64,000 nt of DNA from Allohoeflea poritis (GCF_027889715.1 NZ_JAPJZH010000005.1:248001-312000); one strand, 5' to 3'. Shown: positions 17,563-26,069, numbered from the stretch's first letter. A program made the numbers and translations. Notes: generated by a model not told the origin, from the sequence alone.

Positions 17563-19113
17563 ATGGACAGCCTGTCGAGCCAGTTCGTCATGGGAACGCT
17601 CAGTTTCCTGTCGACCCTTTTTGTATTCGCGATTGGACTGGTCGTCCTTGTCGTTGCTGTCCTGTTCATTCTCGACGTCAGCCAGACGGGCGATGCGGTG
17701 CGCCGCAACTATCCGGTGCTTGGCCGCTTCCGATATCTGTTTTCCATGCTGGGCGAGTTCTTCCGCCAGTATTTCTTCGCCATGGACCGCGAGGAGATGC
17801 CTTTCAACCGCGCCGAGCGCGAATGGGTGGACCGGGCCGCCAAGAACAAGGACAACACGGTTGCCTTCGGCTCCAGCAAGAGCCTGACGCCGCCGGGCAC
17901 GGCGATTTTCGTCAATTGTCCGTTTCCGACGCTCTCGGAGGATGCCGCCGAATTGCAGCCGCTGGACATCGGCCCCTTTTGCCGCGAGCCTTTCCAGGCG
18001 CCGTCGCTGTTCAACATCTCGGGCATGAGCTACGGGGCCCTGTCGACACCGGCGGTGCGGGCCCTGTCGAACGGCGCGCGCATGGCCGGATGCTGGTTGA
18101 ACACCGGCGAGGGCGGTTTGTCGCCGCATCACCTTGAGGGCGGCTGCGATATCGTCTTCCAGATCGGCACAGCGAAATACGGCGTGCGCGATGAGAATGG
18201 CGAAATGAGCGACGAAAAACTGAAGGAGGTGGCGGCGCATCCGCAGGTCAGGATGTTCGAACTCAAGATGAGCCAGGGCGCCAAGCCGGGCAAGGGCGGC
18301 ATCCTGCCGGGGATCAAGGTGACCGAGGAGATCGCCGCGATCCGCGGCATTCCCGCGGGCAAGGATTCGATTTCGCCGAACCGCCATCCGGAAATCGACA
18401 ATGCCGCCGAGATGCTGGATGTGATCGGCCGCATCCGCGACGTCACCGGCAAGCCCGTTGGCTTCAAGGCGGTTGTCGGTGCTTTCGGCTGGCTGGAGAC
18501 CATGTGCAAGGAGATCCATGCGCGAGGCATCGAAAGCGCCCCGGATTTCATCACCATCGACAGCGGCGATGGCGGAACCGGCGCAGCGCCGATGCCGCTG
18601 ATGGACAATGTCGGCCTGCCGGTCAAGGAATCGCTGCCGCTCGTCGTCGACATCCTGCAGAAATATGGGCTGCGCGAGCGCATCCGCGTCATTGCCTCGG
18701 GCAAGCTGATCACGCCTTCGGAGGTCGCCTGGGCGCTTGCCGCCGGCGCGGATTTCGTGACCTCGGCGCGCGGCTTCATGTTCTCGCTCGGCTGCATACA
18801 GGCGCTCAAATGCAACCGGAACACCTGCCCGACGGGCATCACGACCCACAACAAGCGGCTGCAGCGTGGCCTCAATCCTGAGAGCAAGGCGGTGCGCGTC
18901 GCCGGCTACTGTACCAACATGATCCACGAGGTCGAGGTGATTGCTCATTCCTGCGGCGTGCGCCGGCCGCGCCACCTGCGCCGCATGCATGTGCGCATCG
19001 TTCAGGACAATGGCCGTTCCGTTTCAATGGATGAGCTTTACCCTTGCCCGGAGATTTTGGCCGAGTACCGCACGGCGTCCGAGGTGAAGGCGGCTGAAGT
19101 GGCTGATGCTTGA
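17563..19113 (+). CDS. Membrane-anchored FMN-binding glutamate synthase-like protein
   Basis: A 516-residue protein made of one N-terminal membrane helix (residues about 12-38) and a GltB-type FMN barrel. Barrel motifs include SPNRHPEIDN, ITIDSGDGGTGAAPMPLMD, IRVIASGKLITPSEVAWALAAGADF and a 3Fe-4S cluster motif C-x5-C-x4-C in GCIQALKCNRNTCPTG. It has neither the amidotransferase domain nor the C-terminal domain of true glutamate synthase, so it is an orphan synthase-domain flavoprotein with an unknown acceptor. It stands alone, 163 bp after the PrpD-like gene. Confidence 0.85.
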   Translation: MDSLSSQFVMGTLSFLSTLFVFAIGLVVLVVAVLFILDVSQTGDAVRRNYPVLGRFRYLFSMLGEFFRQYFFAMDREEMPFNRAEREWVDRAAKNKDNTVAFGSSKSLTPPGTAIFVNCPFPTLSEDAAELQPLDIGPFCREPFQAPSLFNISGMSYGALSTPAVRALSNGARMAGCWLNTGEGGLSPHHLEGGCDIVFQIGTAKYGVRDENGEMSDEKLKEVAAHPQVRMFELKMSQGAKPGKGGILPGIKVTEEIAAIRGIPAGKDSISPNRHPEIDNAAEMLDVIGRIRDVTGKPVGFKAVVGAFGWLETMCKEIHARGIESAPDFITIDSGDGGTGAAPMPLMDNVGLPVKESLPLVVDILQKYGLRERIRVIASGKLITPSEVAWALAAGADFVTSARGFMFSLGCIQALKCNRNTCPTGITTHNKRLQRGLNPESKAVRVAGYCTNMIHEVEVIAHSCGVRRPRHLRRMHVRIVQDNGRSVSMDELYPCPEILAEYRTASEVKAAEVADA

Positions 19114-19200
19114 AGCCAGCGATAAAAAACCGGCATGGCAGCGCTACAACAATTCTATTCCCATTATATCCCGCGTTAGGGTCCAATGGGGTCGGTAAAG

Positions 19201-19313
19201 ACCTCCTTGATGTACCTTTACTGCATTGACATGGTGGATTTTGGTTGTGCGCCTTACCCCTAACCTTTTACCAGGCGCGTTTTGATGGCCCCTCGCTGCA
19301 GGGGCCTTTTTTT
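19201..19313 (+). ncRNA. Possible small RNA with anti-Shine-Dalgarno sequence and intrinsic terminator
   Basis: This lies in a 236-bp gap between the glutamate-synthase-like gene and the converging MliC-like gene. It has an ACCTCCTT stretch (19201-19208) complementary to ribosome sites, then a C-rich single-stranded-looking segment (CCTTACCCCTAACC) and a textbook terminator. The terminator is about 175 bp beyond the preceding stop, far for simple termination of that gene. No strong promoter was found, so this may also be just the 3' UTR. Confidence 0.3.
19287..19313 (+). terminator. Intrinsic terminator, plus strand
   Basis: Perfect 7-bp stem GGCCCCT / AGGGGCC with a 6-nt loop, followed directly by seven T residues. 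Confidence 0.85.
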
Positions 19314-19349
19314 GGGTAAATGAATTCGGCGTCGCGGGGCGCGCCGCGA

Positions 19350-19751
19350 TCACTCGGATAATTCTTTCTCAACCATGCAATGATCATAGGTCGCGGTGCC
19401 CGATTCGACGAGCAGCGCGCCCTTGCCGACGCTCCAGAAGACGGTGGATTCGTCCCGGTTGGCATAGCGCACCCCGCTTCCCGACAGCGTCTGCGGCAAA
19501 TTCAGGGTACGCCCGTCGCCGAGCGTGAGTTCGACCGATCCGCCCGGCGTTGGTGGCATTCCCTGCCTGGCCGGCGGTTTCGACTCGCCGTCGAAAAAAG
19601 CCGCGGTGAGCGTCTTGCCGCCATCGCAGCGATAACTGTCTGTCGCCACCGGCATCTGGGGAACCGCACCGGCGCCGTAAGCCGACTGGCATACGGCAAT
19701 GCCCCCGAGAAGCGCGAGCGGGCGCAGGACATCCAATGCTACCGATTTCAT
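19350..19751 (-). CDS. MliC-family (C-type lysozyme inhibitor-like) exported protein
   Basis: A 133-residue exported protein with a signal peptide (LALLGGIAVCQSAYGAG). The C-terminal MliC-like domain has paired cysteines (SYRCDGGKTL and YDHC) and a VFWSVGKGALLVESG core, as in periplasmic inhibitors of C-type lysozyme. The cysteine in the leader is preceded by Ala-Val rather than a lipobox glycine, so it is probably soluble rather than a lipoprotein. The start is ATG 19751 after GGGGTGG. It converges with the glutamate-synthase-like gene and is monocistronic. Confidence 0.75.
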   Translation of the reverse strand: MKSVALDVLRPLALLGGIAVCQSAYGAGAVPQMPVATDSYRCDGGKTLTAAFFDGESKPPARQGMPPTPGGSVELTLGDGRTLNLPQTLSGSGVRYANRDESTVFWSVGKGALLVESGTATYDHCMVEKELSE

Positions 19752-19826
19752 GTTCCACCCCAAACGAATCGCTTTGACGAATCTATGTACGGAATTCGGC
19801 TGAAAGGTGGTGGGGCTCGAGGAAAC

Positions 19827-19903
19827 TGGCGATCCCGACAGGATTCGAACCTGTGACCCTCAGATTAGGAATCTGATGCTCTATCCTGCTGAGCTACGGG
19901 ACC
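19827..19903 (-). tRNA. tRNA-Arg (anticodon CCT)
   Basis: On the minus strand the sequence folds as a full cloverleaf: acceptor GGTCCCG / CGGGATC, D-arm TAGCTCAGC, anticodon arm CAGATTCCTAATCTG with anticodon CCT, T-arm CAGGTTCGAATCCTG, discriminator G and an encoded CCA. It is transcribed away from the DmdA-like gene. A weak promoter (TTGACC ... TAGTAT, 19-bp spacer) can be seen upstream at 19948-19978. Confidence 0.96.
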
Positions 19904-20039
19904 GCTTGATCCGGCCCGTCGGTGAAGCGGGCGGATCGCCGATATCCATACTACAAACAGACGGAACATCAAGGTCAATGGGGATCGCCGACAAAGGCCA
20001 AGGGTGACGTAATTTTGTCTTTGCCGGAAAATCGTTTGT

Positions 20040-20068
20040 TTGACCGACGGTGCAATGGCGCGTCTAAT
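20040..20068 (+). promoter_or_regulatory. Sigma70-type promoter of the DmdA-like gene
   Basis: TTGACC (20040-20045), a 17-bp spacer and TCTAAT (20063-20068); each hexamer matches the consensus at five of six positions. The predicted start of transcription is about 30 bp before the ATG at 20104. Confidence 0.65.
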
Positions 20069-20103
20069 CGCCTTTAAAGAAAACAACGAACTGGAAACGC
20101 CCG

Positions 20104-21207
20104 ATGTATGGAATAACGCCCTCGGCGCGGCTGCGCCCGTCGCCCTTTTTCGACGCAACCGTGGCCGAAGGGGTAACGAGCTTCACAACCTACAACAACA
20201 TGCTGATGCCGACCGGATATGGCGATCCGGAGGGCGAATACTGGCGGTTGATCAACGGCGTATCCATGTGGGATGTCGCCGTTGAACGGCAGATCGAGCT
20301 GCGCGGTCCCGATGCCGGCCGGCTTGCGCAGGTCCTGTCGCCGCGCGACCTGACGAAATGCGTCGAGGGCCAGGGCAAATATGTGGCCTTGTGCAATCAC
20401 GCTGGCACGCTGATCAACGATCCGATCCTGCTGAAGCTTGCGGAGGACCGCTACTGGCTATCCATCGCCGATTCCAACATCCTGTTCTGGGCCCGGGCGA
20501 TCGCCGCCGAGCGCGGGCTCGATGTCGCGGTTACCGAGGCCGATGTTTCGCCGCTCGCCGTGCAAGGGCCGAAGGCAGAGGACGTGGTCGCCTCGCTTTT
20601 CGGCGACTGGGTGCGGACACTCAAATATTTCTGGTTCGCCGAGACCGAGATCGACGGCATCCCGGTCGCCGTCGCCCGCTCGGGCTGGTCGAAACAGGGC
20701 GGCTTCGAGATCTACCTGATGGACGGAACGAAGGGCGCCGGTCTGTGGAACCGCGTCAAGGAGGCCGGTGCGCCATTCGATATCGGCCCCGGCAATCCCA
20801 ATGCCTGCGAGCGCATCGAAAGCGGGCTCTTGTCCTGGGGCGGCGATACGGACGATGCGACGAATCCCTACGAGGTGCGCCTCGGCGCGTTTGTGGACCT
20901 CGACGTTCCCGACGATGTCGTTGGAATCAAGGCGCTCAGGGCAATCAAGGCTGAGGGGCCGCGTCGGCACCAGCTCGGTGCCGTGCTTGACGATGAAAAA
21001 CCGACGGCCCTGCCTTTCCGCTGGTTCGATATTGCCGCGGATGGCGAAAAGATCGGCGATCTGACCAACTGCGTGTGGTCATACCGGCTGAAACAAAATA
21101 TCGGCTTCGCGCTCGTTTCGACGCAAATCAAACCCGGAACCGAGGTCACGATCCACAAGGAAGGGCGCGCGGTCCAGGCAATGCTCCGCGAATTGCCGTT
21201 TATCTGA
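20104..21207 (+). CDS. DmdA-like / GcvT-family folate-dependent methyltransferase
   Basis: A 367-residue protein of the aminomethyltransferase (GcvT) fold. Over its length it resembles dimethylsulfoniopropionate demethylase: LRPSPFFDATVAEGVTSFT and YNNMLMPT at the N-terminus, GVSMWDVAVERQIEL, VLSPRDLTKCVEGQGKYV, LAVQGPKAEDVV, RSGWSKQGGFEIYL and ERIESGLLSWG. Such enzymes move a one-carbon unit from a substrate to tetrahydrofolate. Many non-DMSP paralogues exist in alphaproteobacteria, so DmdA activity is possible but not shown. It is a single gene with its own promoter; its stop lies about 20 bp from the 3' end of a displaced gene fragment that marks the island border. Confidence 0.7.
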   Translation: MYGITPSARLRPSPFFDATVAEGVTSFTTYNNMLMPTGYGDPEGEYWRLINGVSMWDVAVERQIELRGPDAGRLAQVLSPRDLTKCVEGQGKYVALCNHAGTLINDPILLKLAEDRYWLSIADSNILFWARAIAAERGLDVAVTEADVSPLAVQGPKAEDVVASLFGDWVRTLKYFWFAETEIDGIPVAVARSGWSKQGGFEIYLMDGTKGAGLWNRVKEAGAPFDIGPGNPNACERIESGLLSWGGDTDDATNPYEVRLGAFVDLDVPDDVVGIKALRAIKAEGPRRHQLGAVLDDEKPTALPFRWFDIAADGEKIGDLTNCVWSYRLKQNIGFALVSTQIKPGTEVTIHKEGRAVQAMLRELPFI

Positions 21208-21225
21208 CGGCGATTTCCAGCGACC

Positions 21226-21270
21226 GCTCAAGCGGTGAACAGGCTTTCGGCCGTGCCGGTTGGCTGCTGC
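21226..21270 (+). repeat. 45-bp direct repeat, left copy (candidate attachment site)
   Basis: Identical over 45 bp to 25290-25334 and in the same orientation. It encodes, on the minus strand, the last codons and the stop of the ParA-like gene. It lies 18 bp after the DmdA-like stop and marks the left border of the AT-rich gtr cassette. Confidence 0.85.
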
Positions 21271-21360
21271 CTGGATTGTCTCTAGGAAGCGCCGCAGTTC
21301 ATCGCTCAGCAAGCCGGCCGGCCCTGGCGATGCCGCATGATGAAATCGATGCAGTTGAAG
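21228..21360 (-). pseudogene. 3' remnant of a ParA-like gene
   Basis: About 133 bp resembling the 3' end of the ParA-like gene at 25292. Identity is perfect for the first 45 bp and then diverges, with a 2-bp and a 1-bp length difference that break the frame. No upstream part of the gene is present. It reads as a leftover gene end, either displaced or carried in by the island. Confidence 0.75.
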
Positions 21361-21468
21361 CACTCCACTGCATGTGGTGGTTATTGAACGTGCGGCATGC
21401 AAACCAAACTTGACCAAGCCCTCCTCAAATGATTGAAAATTCAAATTTATTTCGGATCGCTGCATAAG

Positions 21469-21879
21469 CTATCTTTTGTTGAAGACCAGATAGCGATTGC
21501 CCAGATAACTGAGCAAAAACTGTATGGCGGAGGCGATCAGAAAACCGTGATGATAGCTGCGGTTGCCGAGATCCGTCCAAACGAACAGTACGGTCGCACT
21601 GACAACGGCAATAGCGAAATAGAGTGCCAAAAAGCGTCCCAATTCTTCAAGAAACGATTCCTTTTGCCGGTCCCGAAAGACCAGGTAGCGATTACCTGTG
21701 AATGAACAACCAATGCCAATGCATGCAGCGAAAAAGTTGGCAATGCCGACCGGACGCAGATCAGCGATTTCTACAAGAAATGATAGGGATGCAAAGTGGA
21801 CGCCAGTTGCAAATAGCCCGTTCAACACAAAGAGAGCGAATTCCACCCAAGGCAGCCTAGCTGGTGGAAATGACTTCAT
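21469..21879 (-). CDS. gtrA: GtrA-family membrane protein
   Basis: A 136-residue protein with four membrane segments and the GtrA features FVLNGLFATGVHF, SFTGNRYLVF and a C-terminal SYLGNRYLVF. GtrA proteins are thought to flip undecaprenyl- or dolichol-phosphate-linked sugars across the inner membrane for later transfer to O-antigen or other glycans. ATG 21879 is chosen, and the gene overlaps the end of the glycosyltransferase gene by about 23 bp. It is the last of three genes in a gtr-type cassette of visibly lower GC than the flanks. Confidence 0.88.
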   Translation of the reverse strand: MKSFPPARLPWVEFALFVLNGLFATGVHFASLSFLVEIADLRPVGIANFFAACIGIGCSFTGNRYLVFRDRQKESFLEELGRFLALYFAIAVVSATVLFVWTDLGNRSYHHGFLIASAIQFLLSYLGNRYLVFNKR

Positions 21880-22783
21880 CAATCAGAGCTTCGTATTGGA
21901 CAGGAACTGCCGGCCCACCGCGCGCGATGCCTGCGAGCATCAAAAAGGACAGTGTTAATGTGCCGGTCTGAATGAGAATGAGAATTAGGAGGCCAAGAAC
22001 GGTCGAGAACCAGCCTGGAGTTGCCAAGCCAAAGATCTTGAGTACCGCTGCAACGAGCATCGCGGCCACCGATACCATCATGACCAGGATGCAGATAAGG
22101 CCTACTCGAACCAATACATCTTCAGCAAAAACCATGAGTGCACGAAAACCATGGAGCACAAGAGATTGAAAATTCATCTTGCTTTGCCCTGAATAGCGTG
22201 GGCCGCGTGCAATCGGACATGGTTCAACCCTTAGCTTGGAGGCCAATACGCTGGCCGGTACGTGGATCCAGGTCTCGTGCATGGCCGCCAATCGCCGGAC
22301 CGCCGATGGGCGTAAGGCCATGAAATTTCCGAATCCGATCTCTCTGCCGGTCAGCAGGCGGAAGATTGCCCGGTAGACCTGATAAAACGCCTTGAACTTG
22401 AGTGTCTCAAAGCGGCTGGTGCGGCGAGCCACAGCGGCGTCAACGGTCGGCGACTCAAGCGCGGAAAGCAGCTTATGTACTGTATCTGGTGCATCCTCAC
22501 CGTCAGAATCCATCACGATGGTTGTGGCATCGGGATGTTTTTCAGCAATGTATGACAGGCCAGTCGCGATGGCACGTTGATGGCCAACATTCCGTTTGAG
22601 CCGCAGCACCACCCCTTCCAAACCCGCTTCAGCTATCAAATCAGGGTTGATCGGTTGCCGGACCGATCCATCGTCAACAGCAATGACGTATATGTCGCGG
22701 CCCATGAACGAGGCGAGTTCACGGAATAGCCGAGCGCAAGCATTTTTATCTTCATAAATGGGTGTCAGAACCACATAGCTCAT
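21857..22783 (-). CDS. gtrB: Family 2 glycosyltransferase, GtrB/dolichol-phosphate sugar synthase type
   Basis: A 308-residue enzyme with a GT-A catalytic domain and two C-terminal membrane helices (residues about 228-255 and 265-295), as in bactoprenol glucosyltransferase GtrB. Motifs are VVLTPIYEDKNACARLF, AVDDGS, the acceptor-side VMDSDGEDAPD and LTGREIGFGNFMALRP. It loads a sugar from a nucleotide donor onto undecaprenyl phosphate. It is the middle gene of the cassette, 279 bp after the large membrane protein and overlapping gtrA. Confidence 0.9.
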   Translation of the reverse strand: MSYVVLTPIYEDKNACARLFRELASFMGRDIYVIAVDDGSVRQPINPDLIAEAGLEGVVLRLKRNVGHQRAIATGLSYIAEKHPDATTIVMDSDGEDAPDTVHKLLSALESPTVDAAVARRTSRFETLKFKAFYQVYRAIFRLLTGREIGFGNFMALRPSAVRRLAAMHETWIHVPASVLASKLRVEPCPIARGPRYSGQSKMNFQSLVLHGFRALMVFAEDVLVRVGLICILVMMVSVAAMLVAAVLKIFGLATPGWFSTVLGLLILILIQTGTLTLSFLMLAGIARGGPAVPVQYEALIDEVISTS

Positions 22784-23062
22784 ATTAACGGCGCCTTTTG
22801 AGTCAGTGATGACCAGATTCGAACAGCTGCTTCATCAGGTCCTGCAACAAATACAGCCATGGATTTTGGGTTGAGCAACCGCTGAGGTTGTTTTCGTATT
22901 ATGCGGTTCTGCCCCGATGGGGAGCGTTTGATGGGAACGGATATGGCTTCCTTGTGCATCCTTATTGATTTGCTCCAACTTTGCGGCCCTGCAGATTTGC
23001 CGCAACCAGCCCACACGCCAGCCTGCATCTTCGCGCTCAAGGGCGAAGTCACGAGACACGCC

Positions 23063-24817
23063 CTAGTCAACTGTTATGATTTCCGGCGAACGCGCTGTCG
23101 CAAACTGACAGAGCGATCCATCGCTTCCAACCGCAAACAGTCGGATCCGACCATCCTCTGCCATTCTTACAATTCCCGAGAACCCGGAGTGTAGCGCGTC
23201 AGAATTGCCAGTCATGTAACCTTCTTTTTCTAGATGGTCGAAAACGTCTTGTCGGCGAAAACCTCCGCCGGCAAGACCGACAATCTGATCGGCATCATTG
23301 ACAGCCACGACCCAGTCTATGGGCGTTTCCAGATTTTCCCCGCCACGTACCCAGCCGAAGATCAGTGCAGCACCCTCAGATGACGGCACTCTTTTTGTGT
23401 GGTCCAGAAAACCAATGCAGGCGAAATTATCAGCGTTCGAAAATGCTTCATCCAGGAGCTGTCCGCGCCAGCGAAACGGCGTCCAGTCCACAATATTGGA
23501 GTTAGCCTCTCTTTGGAATGTCCAAACTCGCCGCAAGGCATCTTGAGTTGGGTAGAGCTGCTGATGACCGACTTCCGCGATGGGCACATCGAAATCAGCG
23601 GCTATCGCGGCAAGCTTTATCTCATGATGGCGATGCCGAATGATATCGGAGTTAAAATAGTTGCTAACAAGCGTTAGCGTCAGGAATGACGCTGCAATCA
23701 GACCAGATGCGTTGTTGTGTGGCCAGATTTTTTCTGACATCGGGTCTGCGTTACGAAACAGGCCTCCTGCGCAAATCAGAAAAATTATGGAAATGACCGC
23801 ATATCTTGAATCCTGCCCGTCATTGACATCAAGCCTGACGAGCGCCGTAAGATAGGCTGCTCCAAATGAAAATGCATAGATCATCAAGCTGGTGGCGATA
23901 CGCGGATCGCCGGTTAGCCGATTCCGGCCATTTGGTGTGAACAACAACCAAAGGGACCGCAAAGTACAAGCAATAATCAAAGCCGCTGAAATAATAAATG
24001 CAGCGGGGCCAAAATGCGCCGAACTCATTGGCATCGCAAAGAAACTGACGAGATAACGCAACTGCCCAGCAATATTCACCAGAGATTGTTCAGGATCCGT
24101 ATGGTGTTTCTCGAAAGTGAATCCCGAAATATAAATTAAAAAAGTAAATACAAAAAAGCCGAGTACGATGAAAAATGGCGTAAAAGATGATGTTTTACTT
24201 CGAGAGAGCATCGAAAACAATAAGATAGGCGGCCAACATGCAAGCCCGTATCCAAAGCTGAAAGACGCTGCCAATGCGAACAATCCAGAGGCTATAGCGT
24301 AAAAATTGTGATTTGCCCGGCTCTCCAGGCATTTGGATATGCTCAAAAATGCCAGCAATGAAAAGAGAATGGAAAAATATACATGGACTTGTTTTTCCCA
24401 AACCAGATTTTCATAGTTCTGAAACGACAGAAGCAGCGCCAAGCCGGACGCAGTCACTCCATACGAATACAGAATTTGCGTGTTTTTTCCGTATGCCCAT
24501 CCGCTTGCAATATAAGCGATAAATGGAATGGTAGCGTATAGTAAAAGGAGCGGGAACAAGCCCGACGATCCAAATGCCACAAGATCAAAATACCATACAA
24601 GCAGCGGAATAGCCGGCCTGTGCTCATTGTCCAGGAAGTATATCGGATTGAAGTCTACAAAAGGTACATTATTTTGAATAACATCCAGAACTTTCACCAT
24701 ATCCCAATACGGCGCGAAATTTCTATATGTTATCATGTTAAAAGATGAATGTGCCAGTATAAATACAGATACCGCGATAATGAAAACGGGGACGTATTTG
24801 TTCGATATTTCTCTCAA
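23063..24817 (-). CDS. Large polytopic membrane protein, probable GT-C-type glycosyltransferase (gtr type-specific subunit)
   Basis: A 584-residue protein with about ten to twelve membrane segments over residues 8-400 and a soluble C-terminal part of about 170 residues. Early after the first helix comes APYWDMVKVLDV and then FLDNEHRPAIPLL, the acidic/EHR loop seen in GT-C glycosyltransferases that use lipid-linked sugars. With gtrA and gtrB alongside, it is best read as the variable third member that transfers the flipped sugar to a surface polysaccharide. Codon use is much more AT-rich than in neighbours, a sign of transfer. The start is uncertain: TTG 24817 opens the frame but lacks a clear ribosome site. 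Confidence 0.72.
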   Translation of the reverse strand: MREISNKYVPVFIIAVSVFILAHSSFNMITYRNFAPYWDMVKVLDVIQNNVPFVDFNPIYFLDNEHRPAIPLLVWYFDLVAFGSSGLFPLLLLYATIPFIAYIASGWAYGKNTQILYSYGVTASGLALLLSFQNYENLVWEKQVHVYFSILFSLLAFLSISKCLESRANHNFYAIASGLFALAASFSFGYGLACWPPILLFSMLSRSKTSSFTPFFIVLGFFVFTFLIYISGFTFEKHHTDPEQSLVNIAGQLRYLVSFFAMPMSSAHFGPAAFIISAALIIACTLRSLWLLFTPNGRNRLTGDPRIATSLMIYAFSFGAAYLTALVRLDVNDGQDSRYAVISIIFLICAGGLFRNADPMSEKIWPHNNASGLIAASFLTLTLVSNYFNSDIIRHRHHEIKLAAIAADFDVPIAEVGHQQLYPTQDALRRVWTFQREANSNIVDWTPFRWRGQLLDEAFSNADNFACIGFLDHTKRVPSSEGAALIFGWVRGGENLETPIDWVVAVNDADQIVGLAGGGFRRQDVFDHLEKEGYMTGNSDALHSGFSGIVRMAEDGRIRLFAVGSDGSLCQFATARSPEIITVD

Positions 24818-25291
24818 TTTCGATATACTTTATTTCTGATATTTCTGGAATTACAGACGCGGGGACTTTTATCTTTCCACCTGCTTCAGTCGCGCGGAAG
24901 ATTTAAACGCTTATGAACGTTCCTGGTGTGTTGTGTGTAGAATTTGCGGCATTCCGCTGTTGGTGGTGAATGCTTATCTGGTAACAATTTTTTTTGTGCA
25001 CGTCGACCGTATTGCGAACCGTTTTCAAGAGCTTTGTCGCCGAGCGCATTGTTCGGTTGTGGTGCGTTTTGCCGTCTGCCATTGGATCACGGAACTTTTG
25101 CTTGTCGATCGCCTGCCTAGCCAAAAACAGGCAATACATATGTAAAAATACGTATTGGACTCTTTCTTTTAATTATTTATCCGAAAACAGAGTGCTTTGT
25201 TCGGTGTATTTTCTCTAATATATTGAAATATACGATTTCTTTATTGCGCATTGATATTTGTTTATGAATGCTGTTTTCAGCACATGCTTGC
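24818..25291. other. AT-rich intergenic stretch at the right end of the gtr cassette
   Basis: No convincing gene in 474 bp. Base composition is much more AT-rich than in the chromosome on either side. It should contain the promoter of the gtr cassette, which reads leftward, but no single clear promoter stood out. It ends at the 45-bp repeat. Confidence 0.6.
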
Positions 25292-25334
25292 TCAAGCGGT
25301 GAACAGGCTTTCGGCCGTGCCGGTTGGCTGCTGC
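25290..25334 (+). repeat. 45-bp direct repeat, right copy (candidate attachment site)
   Basis: Identical to 21226-21270. It forms the 3' end, including the stop codon, of the intact ParA-like gene. Composition and gene content change sharply at its left edge. Confidence 0.85.
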
Positions 25335-25993
25335 TGGTAGATCGTCTCCAGAAAGCGCCACAATTCATCGCTCAGCCAGTCGGGCAGGCCCTGGCGCCGC
25401 TGCATGATGAAATCGGTGAAATTGAAGGACGGATCCTCGACGAAGTCGAGCGCGTCGGCGGAGAGGGCGGGAAGGCGGATCTGCCGGTCCATGCCGATCT
25501 TCATCAGATCGTGTTCGCCATAGACCGGGGCGCGAAAGGCGCCGATCGCGTCGTTCCGGACCAGAACGAACTGGCTTGAACCGAGCTGCCGGCGCAGGGC
25601 AACGGCCGCCTGGATCGAGGCCAGCGTGCGGTCGAGAAAAAAGAACACTGCCACGCCCATACCCGCTGCCGCAGCAGCCTTCTCATAGCCGATATCGTCA
25701 AAAATCGAAAAGAAGCGTTCGAGGTGGTGGGCTTCCAGGTCGATCACGTAATCGAATTGCGGGTTTTCCAGAATGCTGTCGAACAGCCGCACCTGGCCGT
25801 CCGTACGGGACAGATCGATGGTGGTGCATTCGTGGCCGAAATAGCGCTTGATCGTGCCGTGGGGATAATCGGTGTCGACGATGCGCGGCAGGTCGTCGGT
25901 CCCGAGGCGCAAAAGCTCGGCATAGAGCCGCGCGAAAATGGTCTTTCCGTTGCGGGCCTCGTCGGAACAGATGATGTGAATATTGGCGCCGAT
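25292..25993 (-). CDS. ParA/MinD-like P-loop ATPase paralogue with no canonical start codon
   Basis: A 233-residue P-loop protein if read from ATC at 25993. The Walker A-type sequence SDEARNGKT (residues 10-18) lies upstream of the only canonical start in the frame (TTG 25912). A stop at 26045-26047 closes the frame above, and no ATG, GTG, TTG or CTG occurs between. AGGAG stands 7 bp before the ATC, which suggests a rare ATC start or an ATG start lost by one base. The rest is intact: VDTDYPHGTIKRYF, YVIDLEAHHLERFF, then a C-terminal PDWLSDELWRFLET. It is clearly paralogous to the ParA-like protein encoded just upstream. Function unknown; no ParB-type partner or centromere site was seen. Confidence 0.65.
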   Translation of the reverse strand: MGANIHIICSDEARNGKTIFARLYAELLRLGTDDLPRIVDTDYPHGTIKRYFGHECTTIDLSRTDGQVRLFDSILENPQFDYVIDLEAHHLERFFSIFDDIGYEKAAAAAGMGVAVFFFLDRTLASIQAAVALRRQLGSSQFVLVRNDAIGAFRAPVYGEHDLMKIGMDRQIRLPALSADALDFVEDPSFNFTDFIMQRRQGLPDWLSDELWRFLETIYQQQPTGTAESLFTA

Positions 25994-26069
25994 GGCAGGA
26001 CTCCTGCTCGCCCCGGTCCCTCGCGTCCGGGATACGAGGTCACTCTAACCCCGTATCCTAACAGCTTGT

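Noticed and set aside
19981-20103. Glycine or SAM riboswitch before the DmdA/GcvT-like gene
   Set aside because: The leader after the predicted promoter is only about 30 nt long, too short for such an element, and no matching stem pattern was seen.
22784-23062. A 96-codon minus-strand frame between gtrB and the large membrane protein
   Set aside because: No ribosome site, no family resemblance and it overlaps both neighbours' ends; treated as intergenic.
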